Source: Ceriagrion tenellum
Taxonomy: Eukaryota > Arthropoda > Insecta > Odonata > Coenagrionidae
Assembly (NCBI GenBank): GCA_963169105.1
Contig: OY720643.1
Coordinates: forward strand, 83,621,696-83,685,695
Direction of reading: 5' to 3'
Length of the DNA stretch: 64,000 nt
Below are positions 56,989 to 64,000 of this stretch, one piece after another; the stretch's first letter is position 1, and every line of letters starts with the position of its first letter. A program made the position numbers and the translations under genes. The notes under the pieces are model-generated. The model was not told the DNA's origin and did no database searches. It worked only from the letters and a program-made list of their open reading frames with translations.

Positions 56989-57559
56989 AGAAAGTTGAAC
57001 ATATCCATACTAGTAACAATAAACTAACAGTAGTAGTTTCCTGATTTCACTGATTCACTCATTTAAAGAAAACCGTCCATGGTTTCGACTCTTAAAGTCA
57101 TGATCACCTAGTTTATCACCGTGTATTTTACTATCGTTATTGTGTTCGAACCAAAACAGCTATACAATACTTCCACAAAGTTACGCCTGAAAATCTTTCA
57201 TGAGAAAGTTGAAATTCTTATGTGTTTTTTTGGTAACCTCGTGGAGCATTCGAATTCGTTAAATTCGAAGACTTGCGAGTGTAGATCCCCAATAGAAGAG
57301 ATATTATATCCAGATCTACGCATTATTAATTCATATCTTACTTATGATTAATACTGGTATAATTATTATTAGGCTTCATGTTTATGTTAAATATATTCGG
57401 CACTACATCAAAAAAAGTAGATTTTATTAAGCGTATAATATGAAAAAGTCAAAGAGAGATGCTACTTAGCTTTGGATGCGCAACACCGCGAATACGTCGC
57501 GAGCATTTGGGAAGGGTACCATAAGCATTTTACCAAAAAATAATAAAATACATAGCAAC
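56989..57559. other. No gene recognised
   Basis: AT-rich. A 76-codon plus frame (57121-57351) has no recognisable motif. Confidence 0.4.
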
Positions 57560-57895
57560 ACGCTTCATTCAAAAAATTCTGCTGGAAAAATATTTTGTTT
57601 CAGAGTGACGAAGAGAATATTATCATGAGGCCTCACTACATCTCTGGGTCTGACAGAAGCGGTATAGTAAGACAGATATATTGTCGAACAGATAGGTAGA
57701 ATAACTCGTTCTTTACGCGCTTAATAAGTGATCACAATGTATATTAAACTCCACTAAATACACTCCTATAATACTCGTCACCATTTCTCCTGCCAAAAAC
57801 TTAATCCCTTACATTTTTACACGGCTGGTGTCCTAATACCCCCCGCCACATGCCCATGAGGTGGCTCTCAGGGTAGTACGTAGATGTATGTTTGT
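57560..57895 (+). mobile_element. LINE 3' end with GATGTA tail
   Basis: Frameshifted relic of TTTCAGAGTGACGAAGAGAA, then CACTACATCTCTGGGTCTGA, CTCCACTAAATACACTCCTA, CCACATGCCCATGAGGTGGC and GTAGATGTATG. It is the most diverged of the four copies. The next LINE relic starts about 40 bp further on. Confidence 0.65.
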
Positions 57896-57934
57896 AAATT
57901 TGAACGTCTAAATAAATGTACGGAGATAAATACA

Positions 57935-58440
57935 AAAGCAAGAGTTGACTAAACACCGTGGGTATGAGTTATCTGAGGAGTGTTTGCGGCCAAAGTGGGA
58001 CGGATAGAGTCGGGAATGATTGGGTAATAAATGAATGTGGATTAGATGCTCCAGTTATGGACATATATGAAAGGAGTGTGCTTCGTTGGTTTGGACCTGT
58101 TGAGAGAATGGATGAGAGTCAAATAACGAAACAGATATATAAGAATGAATGGAATGGTACGAGAGGTAGAGGTAGGCCGTGAAATTGTGAGTGAATGTGT
58201 TTGAGGAAATTCTTAGGAGGAATATTATGAGTGATAAAAACAGGAGGGCGTGTACGAAGCTGTGTATGGGGTAAATGAGGCAAAAGAGGTTTGCAAGGAT
58301 AGGTCAGTATGGAGGAAATTATCGAAGAAGAGTAAGGTGTACAAATATGTAGTTATGAGAAACTTTGTGACTGTGCCTACTCCGGAAGGAAACGGCGTGA
58401 TTGGTGTGTGTATATATGTAGATACGGTTCAATGCCTTTC
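57935..58440 (+). pseudogene. LINE reverse transcriptase C-terminal relic, copy 2
   Basis: Partner of 2090-2655. The frame 57958-58182 reads YLRSVCGQSGTDRVGNDWV, INECGLDAPVMDIYERSVLR, WFGPVERMDESQITKQIYKN and RGRGRP. It then breaks, and 58250 onward ends in VNEAKEVCKDRSVWRKLSKK. It keeps the W.G.VERM segment that copy 1 has lost, while copy 1 better preserves the GRPRKLWL segment, so the two copies complement each other. The 3' end has GACTGTGCCTACTCCGGAAG and a TGTGTG/TATA tail. Confidence 0.8.
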
Positions 58441-60409
58441 CTCTCGAAAATGTAATCAATATAAAATCTTCATCAACAAGCAATTGTTGGCACTAATGCA
58501 CTTGAAATTGCATTGCGTGCTCTCCTTTCCTTCAATTTAACTAAGAATCTTTTACTGAGCATTTTGTACGGTCATTTAGTAAGTGTTTGGTCTAGAAAAC
58601 GATGCTTTTGAATGCAAATCATACATGTATCCAAATGCAACATGGTATTTTTCGGGTGAAGTTTCTTGAATATTTTCCCATAAGCATTTAATATATTTTA
58701 TCTAGTGTCTTTTAAAGGAAATTAAGTTCAACGTCTATCATGTGAAGTACTAGAACTGGATATAAACCTGTGATTAAAAAAAATACATTTTGTTAAGATG
58801 TATTCAATCAGTTGATCGGTTCATTTTGTTTGTAGCGGCACTGCGCATGCGTTCATTTATTTATGGTAACCTCGTTATCAGTGATTTCTAGGTTGCTTTA
58901 TGATCCATGTTCAGTTTCATTTTTCTTCTTCATCCCCTGCTTCCTTCGGGAATGATAGCATTTATTTCTTTTACATATTCCATGAAAACGTCACTGCGTA
59001 GAGCATGCTCTCACAAGCCCGTGAAGGTAATTTATCGAATCTGTTGAGGAAAGAAAGTGTAAAGCAATTGAAGTTTATGTTGAAGCATTTAGTGCCGAAT
59101 TCGAAGAATGATGAATATCAAAAAATGACGTGATACACTAGCGAAGAAATGCCTCGATGATTGGGTGGATAAGGAAGGGAGATTTCGTGTAAACCCTGCA
59201 AAGAGAAGGTAGCAAACTTATTGGAAACATTATAGTTATTAAAAGCATTATGAAAACAGTAAAGAAACGTGAAAAGCAATGGCAATAGAACCAAACTAAG
59301 CATCCCTAAGTTCTCATATAGCGCCATTTCAATGCATAGAGAACAAGAAATTATGAAAAAGATAATGAGAGATATATTTCGCATAAATCAGATGGTAAAG
59401 CTTCCATCTAGAATGGGCAACATGATTTGATTATTAATATTCAATATACACTTAGGTTGGCATTTCGTTGAGTAATGAACATTCTCCATATAATCTCTTA
59501 AGAGCCATTTTTTATGTCCCGGAAAAAGGAAAAATAATTTAAAGCTCATCCTAATGCAGCTTTGAAACTCTAAGTTCCTGGCTGGAAGATTCCGCTCTGG
59601 ATAGAGGAAAATAAGGACGAGGAAAGCCTACCATCAGATCCTGAAAACCTTGCTATTTTTTTTCTTTTCAGTATATTTTCGAGGCACGCACTTTGCCCTT
59701 TAACGGCGCAAAAGCTTTCGTTGTGTGCACGACATGAGCCCCTCTTTCACATTTGGCACGAGTACATTGAAATTTTAAAGTACAGAACCCTAAAGCACTC
59801 TAATTTCCACATCGTATTCGAATGTGAAATTTATTTCAGAATCATGGATGCCTATTTCTCCATTCCGAAGAGTGTGCAGATGACGTTTACTCCCCCCCTA
59901 GATATTCCGCATATGTATGAATGGCATTTACGAAAATGAAACGCATGGGATCTGTTTTTATTCTCCTCCTTTTCATCTTTCAGGGACCGTGTTTTCTCGG
60001 ACCTGCCCCCCATTCCTCCTGGGTCTCTGATCTGGACAGTTGAAAGACAAGGGTGAGTTATAAAAGAAAGCGTACGGGCGAAGGATTTTTCCGGGCTTCG
60101 GTCACGTGGCTCCGCGAATAAATATGCATGCAGAAGAAGACCGATCACTTTATGTCTTCCATCATCTTGAAAGTATGTTCACTTCTTCAGATTGACTTTT
60201 CCTTTTACGGTTCCACTTTCTTTCGATCCCCTCGAGTGAGCCAAACTCCTATCCGTTCCTCATTTCCTCTTAGACAAACGTTAACTTTTACCATATTTCC
60301 ACTCAGCTTTCTTTTTTCTCCCGAGTACTCTCCGACTTTCTCGAGAACGTCCTCCTCCCTAAAGACTGTTTCACGCAAAAGGTCTCGAAAATGATCGTAT
60401 TGTGGACTC
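58441..60409. other. No gene recognised
   Basis: AT-rich with short frames. A GCGCATGCG word near 58845 resembles a NRF-1 site, but nothing else suggests a promoter. Confidence 0.4.
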
Positions 60410-60600
60410 TCTCCCCCCGGCTCCTTTGGTGGCGAGGTTTTGTCCTCACCCGCTTGCCCTGAGGCTGCGGGTTTGATCCCCGCCTGGGTGGGTGTTCTTC
60501 AACTCTAGGCTTGTGTGAATATGTTATATGTGTTAGATGCCTATGAAAGTAACTGTGGGTCATTATATAAATAATTAAATAAAATCTTAAGTACCTATTT
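60410..60600 (+). mobile_element. tRNA-derived SINE
   Basis: The head has GGTGGCGAGGTTTTGTCC (A-box region, weak) and GCGGGTTTGATCCCCGCC (B box in a T-arm-like stem), then CTGGGT as in the 10.0 kb SINE. The body ends in AATAATTAAATAAAATC. Only the body, without the tRNA head, recurs at 60936-61035. Confidence 0.6.
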
Positions 60601-60693
60601 GAAGAAGACACGTGAACTCTACTTTATATAAGCGCATCGTGGATAAACTATAAAAAATCCATCAGTTTCTGGTGAGATATTGTGGAACTGCAT

Positions 60694-60880
60694 TGTTAAA
60701 ATGAAAAGCACTAGATGTTGTACTGTCCACTATTTTTAATACTGAAAACTTTACAACACTTGTTTCGCCTTCATCAGGTACAGTGTCAAACTCTGATACA
60801 GTGCCGAAACACGTGTTGTAAAGTAATATGTATTAAAAATAATGGACAGTAGAACATCTAGTGCTTTTTATTTTAACAAA
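60694..60880. mobile_element. PLE fold-back with CACGTG stem III
   Basis: Inverted arms share TGTTAAAAT.AAAAGCACTA, GTACTGTCCA.TATTTTTAAT and TTACAACAC.TGTTTCG. Several mismatches show it is older than the 26.8 kb palindrome. Tail-like motifs TCTGGTGAGATATTGTGGAA (60668) and TCAGGCGATAACGTGTGGAA (60882) lie on the two sides. Confidence 0.7.
60752..60782 (-). ncRNA. Hammerhead-like motif, left arm
   Basis: On the minus strand: TAC, CTGATGA, A, GGC, GAAAC, AAGTGTT, GTA. The CTGATGA and GAAA boxes are intact but stem II is almost absent. The right arm copy (60792-60819) has lost G8 and A9 but keeps GAAACACGTGTTG. Confidence 0.5.
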
Positions 60881-61110
60881 TCAGGCGATAACGTGTGGAA
60901 ATTGATCATAGATATCGTGATCCGAGGCTGAGTTAGTGTTCTTCCTTTCTGGGCATTTATATGAAGTATGTTAGAGTTAAGATGCCAATGAAAGTAACGG
61001 TGGGTCATGTAAATAATTAAATAATATCCTAAGTACCTATTTGAAGAAGACACATGAACTTTACTTTATTTAAGCGCATCTTGGATAAATTTTAACAAAT
61101 CCGGCGATAA

Positions 61111-61497
61111 TTTGCCTAAATTGAAAATAGATATCGTGATCTCAAGATGACAGATACTTAGAAAAGTTTCCACACAACTTTTTTTCATCACACCAACCTA
61201 AGTTTCAGCTCTACTTATATCATTCTCGAGCAACACACATGCAACTTTTTGGAGCTCAACTTTTCCAAACCAGAAATGGAGGAAAAAATATATAGCCTCG
61301 TAAAAATTGAGTGTGTGTACCTTGTCACGTATGGTAGGTAATCACAGTAAACGGGATGATGCTTGAAAATTTGTATTCAATGATCTATATATCGTACTGC
61401 ACTGCGTGATTGCTAATTGGTTAAATATTTTTACGTAATGAATGCATATATAATGTAGGCACAGATGTTATAAGTTTTTATTATTTTGCCAATTTTT
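61111..61497. other. No gene recognised
   Basis: AT-rich DNA. ATAGATATCGTGATC at about 61128 repeats a word at about 60911. Confidence 0.4.
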
Positions 61498-61790
61498 CAT
61501 CACACTCCATGCGCGGAAGGTATTTTCCCCAGTGTTGCCGTCAGCCTCTTCATTTCAGTAACGATCCTGATATTTGCCCTTGTTTCATGCTTAATTCACT
61601 GAAGTTAGGCACACTTTCATTTGTTCATTTTATTTCTTTAACCCGTTTTTCATCACAATTCATGCGAGGAAAGTATTTTTCCCAGTGTTGTAGTCAGCCT
61701 CTTCATTTCAGTAACGATCCTGATATTTGCCTTTTTTTCATGCTTAATTCACTGGAGTTAGGCTAACTCTCATTAGTTCATTTTAGTACA
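61498..61790. repeat. Two-copy 153 bp tandem repeat
   Basis: Units start near 61500 and 61653 and share TCAGCCTCTTCATTTCAGTA, ACGATCCTGATATTTGCC and TCATGCTTAATTCACTG. The period is a multiple of three, so the plus frame repeats a 34-residue block, but nothing suggests it is translated. It lies directly 3' (on the minus strand) of PLE-D and may be part of its 3' UTR. Confidence 0.8.
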
Positions 61791-61804
61791 TGGTAATGAA
61801 TAGA

Positions 61805-62090
61805 CTACGCTTTTTTGGACATTGAACAGCGAGTAGCTACCGTTGGTGTTGAAGTTATTGAGATTCTTACCGATTTCAGTAGCTTCCCGAATGATTCACA
61901 CGAAGTAATAGTTTTCTCTGGTAATTTGTTTAGCCTTTTCAAAATTGACGGCGCGATTAGGTCTGTCCCAGTGTTCTTTGCTCTGGTAGAGAGATTCAAT
62001 TGTTGCTTAAAGCCTTATGGTGTTCTCACCAGTAGAACGTATGTGCCCTGGGCGTCTGTCCAACATAGTGACTACCTCATATATGTTTGA
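61805..62090 (-). pseudogene. PLE-D: GIY-YIG endonuclease remnant
   Basis: The minus strand shows GSHYVGQTPRAHTFYW and a stop, i.e. the YIG strand (YVGQT) of a GIY-YIG domain. A frameshift later it shows KEHWDRPNRAVNFEKAKQI and ENYYFV, a stop, then IIREATEIGKNLNNFN and GSYSLF. The H..INFE....A...YY..RIIREA.EI....NNFNR pattern is typical of the domain end in a branch of PLE endonucleases distinct from PLE-A to C. The conserved Arg after YIG seems displaced by decay. The GIY strand is not readable upstream. Clearly non-functional. Confidence 0.65.
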
Positions 62091-62252
62091 TATTTGATAA
62101 TGTGACTTTTCCTTATTTTGTTTTTCTGAGTTTGATAGATTGTCACACCATTTAATTATTGATTGATTAACCAAAATCTATCCTGAAAAGATACCCAAGC
62201 CCCACGTGAGACCATGTATTTTTCTTAAATCTTAATTTTAGCCAAGAACTTA

Positions 62253-62411
62253 AGTGGTATGCAGCGTTTTTTTCTTAAATTGGGTTTCCAGCTCCGATAA
62301 CTGAATAGCATCTAGCCATTCAGATAATTGTGTAACAGTATCGAACAGTTGATATTTAAGTTGATTTAAAGAGGAAACCCGTTGCGCGATGTTAGTAATT
62401 CTTCTCCTATT
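62253..62411 (-). other. Short open frame, possibly coding relic
   Basis: 53 codons open on the minus strand, reading RRRITNIAQRVSSLNQL, QLFDTVTQLSEWLDAIQL and ELETQFKKKTLHTT. The heptad-like Leu/Val spacing suggests a coiled coil. It lies 5' of PLE-D on the same strand and could be an upstream PLE remnant or chance. Confidence 0.2.
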
Positions 62412-62706
62412 TCACCAATCATATAAAATGTTGGAGTTTTTCCTCTACTATTATGGTGAAGAATCAAGTCTCTATTAAATATTATTCCAACAGAAGCAGT
62501 TCTTGCTTCAACGCCATTTCTCATAGTTTTCCTTACTGTGGAATGGTTGATAAAAACCAGCTACGTACGAGAAGGATACGTATATTACCCCACTGGCATA
62601 CAAGGCTGTGATATTCCCCAGCGCATAGCCGACTGTTATCGATATGAGAGCCGCTAAAGATTTAATTGAGAATTCATCTAAAGTTTCACTTACTTGACCT
62701 AATTGA
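62412..62706. other. No gene recognised
   Basis: Part of a 111-codon minus frame (62843-62508) that crosses an insertion boundary and is therefore not a convincing gene. Confidence 0.35.
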
Positions 62707-63210
62707 CTGTCGCCCGAATATTTTGGGTTGACGAGGACTACTGAGAGAAGGAATGTACCCACGCTTTGACCAGAATTGGTCCGAATTGACCCTTCATGGG
62801 TCCGGTGGTCTCCGACTCCAGGACGTACTCCGGCAGACCGCACGGCGTCAACCCTGAAAGGGAGCCAGGGAGATACCTAATACCAATATTTTGGGCAACG
62901 GGCTCTTCCGGTTCTCAAAGATGTGCGGTAGGTTTTTCGCAAAAGCGAGACCGACGGCTACTCATCTCAGTTGTTTGGGTAACCTAACTAATACGAGCAC
63001 TTCGGGGAGGCGGAGGCCCAATTGAGGTCCTTTTGACCTCAATCCGCCTCATTGGTGTCGGCCTCGAAGGGGCTGTTGGTTTCACTAACCTTCCCTTCCC
63101 ATTCCTTTCATTCCCACTGCTTCCTCACTTGGAGATAAACTTACAGCTTGAGTCAGAGGTTGAGGTTATAATCCTGCGGCGAGAACAGAAACACCTGTCG
63201 CCCGAATATT
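62707..63210. mobile_element. 472 bp insertion flanked by 16 bp direct repeats
   Basis: CTGTCGCCCGAATATT occurs at 62707-62722 and 63195-63210. The enclosed 472 bp is distinctly richer in G+C than its surroundings and contains a perfect 9 bp hairpin (ATTGAGGTC/GACCTCAAT near 63023-63045). A 63-codon plus frame (62796-62987) reads GRPHGVNPEREPGRYLIPIF and ATGSSGSQ. It resembles a short retrotransposed copy, perhaps a LINE 5' region or an unknown element. No poly(A) or simple tail was found, so strand and class are open. Confidence 0.6.
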
Positions 63211-63594
63211 ACCTCGTTCTCAAGTTATTGGTAAGCAGGTGCCCTGTTTTACCACGTGCACAAAGTACAGGTTAGCTACCTTAATCTCTGGAATCAATAG
63301 ATTATGCTACTTTTATATATTCTTCATTACCATGCATCATTTTTGTGTTATCTCTGGCAATATTGTTCACAGTTTAAGTTACTTTTTTTTGATCTTGTAA
63401 TATCGATATTCGAGCGATCAATATATATCATAAAATAAGATTTAATTCTTTCCCGGCGATTGCTTTGAGTAAATTCTTCTCTGATGTAATACTGGGTTGC
63501 TTATGCTGACGGCGATGGACGAGTCATGAGTTGAAATGACGGAACTTATTAAAAATTTAACCTATTGGAATCCATGAGAAGAATCTACATAAGT
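63211..63594. other. No gene recognised
   Basis: AT-rich DNA, nothing noted. Confidence 0.45.
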
Positions 63595-63995
63595 TAGTTT
63601 GAGCGAAATATCATTTAACTTAGAAATCAATTAATTTGGTCTCATTTTAAAGAAAAATATCTCACCCTTCTAATAACACCAAACATTCAACTCCTTACCA
63701 CAGTACTTTCGGAGATATTTGCCAAAAAATACCAGCCCAGGAAATGGTACGTGTATGCTCTTCAGAGAGACATTATTTACAAAATGAGGTATTTTTAACA
63801 CTGAGATGTCGTAAAAAAAACTAACAGCGAGTAGTTAGTATGTTTTCTCAACTGTATTCGAAAATTAATCTTATTGTCACCGTAATAGGTTCTTGGATAT
63901 CACAAAAACCTTCCGTATTGAAGGAGTTTCAAACGCACTGCGCGAAAAAAATGATTTAAGTTAAAGACTTATTTTGATATTTTCATTTAATTGCT
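63595..63995 (+). repeat. Dispersed repeat, copy 2 (uninterrupted)
   Basis: The copy without the PLE insertion, partner of 6336-6398 plus 6952-7260. It begins GTTTGAGCGAAATATCATTT and runs to the window edge, where it may continue. Confidence 0.65.
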
Positions 63996-64000
63996 GAAAA

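Larger units (their letters stand above)
60487..61110 (+). repeat. ~170 bp direct repeat flanking a fold-back
   Basis: 60487-60660 and 60936-61110 share ATGAAAGTAAC.GTGGGTCAT, AATAATTAAATAA, CCTAAGTACCTATTTGAAGA and TTAAGCGCATC.TGGATAAA. The palindrome lies between them. The repeat is far longer than a target-site duplication, so a tandem duplication before the insertion, or recombination between two SINE copies, is more likely. Confidence 0.75.

Noticed and set aside
58840..58860. NRF-1-like GCGCATGCG site
   Set aside because: A single short word without CpG island, TATA or downstream exon.
62508..62843. 111-codon minus-strand open frame
   Set aside because: Crosses the boundary of the insertion defined by the 16 bp direct repeats, so it joins unrelated sequences.

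Overview
The window reads as animal, most probably arthropod, intergenic DNA. It is AT-rich and has no long open frames. It carries decayed non-LTR retrotransposons (LINEs), Penelope-like elements (PLEs) with GIY-YIG endonuclease remnants, tRNA-derived SINEs and an inverted-repeat DNA element. The mixture suggests an insect-like genome, but I cannot name the species. I see no rRNA, no intact tRNA gene, no bacterial operon and no CRISPR array. Only one stretch (43143-43382) looks like a possible host exon, and that call is weak.

Layout. 1-6.4 kb: LINE 3' ends and an RT C-terminal relic (2.1-2.65 kb). 6.4-7.26 kb: a coding-less PLE fold-back insertion inside an older repeat whose other copy, without the insertion, lies at 63.6-64.0 kb. 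9.9-13.5 kb: a SINE, two ribozyme-bearing PLE terminal remnants and a LINE with a GATGTA tail. 15-19.6 kb: a CpG-rich island, PLE-A and two copies of a ~300 bp repeat. 23.6-27.1 kb: a PLE cluster (PLE-B, PLE-C and a 189 bp near-perfect palindrome). 28-32.4 kb: SINE, LINE and PLE terminal fragments. 35-50.5 kb: four 5'-truncated LINE relics, two hairpins and the candidate exon. 51.5-54.6 kb: a TIR element with TAA duplications, a LINE relic and a tandem duplication. 56-64 kb: LINE relics, a second large palindrome, a SINE, a third fold-back and PLE-D.

Main observation. At least seven places hold PLE terminal repeats (pLTRs) in inverted orientation, several with no coding sequence. Nearly all carry a hammerhead-ribozyme-like core: CTGANGA, a hairpin, GAAAC, then a short palindromic stem III. 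Four loci have recognisable 10-14 bp direct repeats, as expected of target-site duplications. Between one duplication and the inverted arms lies a 40-50 bp tail that shares a short motif, roughly GGYGATATTYCRTGGAA, between families whose arms are otherwise unrelated. PLE hammerheads, inverted pLTRs and short tails are known in general. The density here, the ribozymes on both strands, the shared tail motif and a constant extra nucleotide after CTGANGA deserve a closer look.

Limits. Everything was read by eye. Boundaries of decayed repeats are approximate, family names rest on motif recognition, and no alignment, folding or database search was run.
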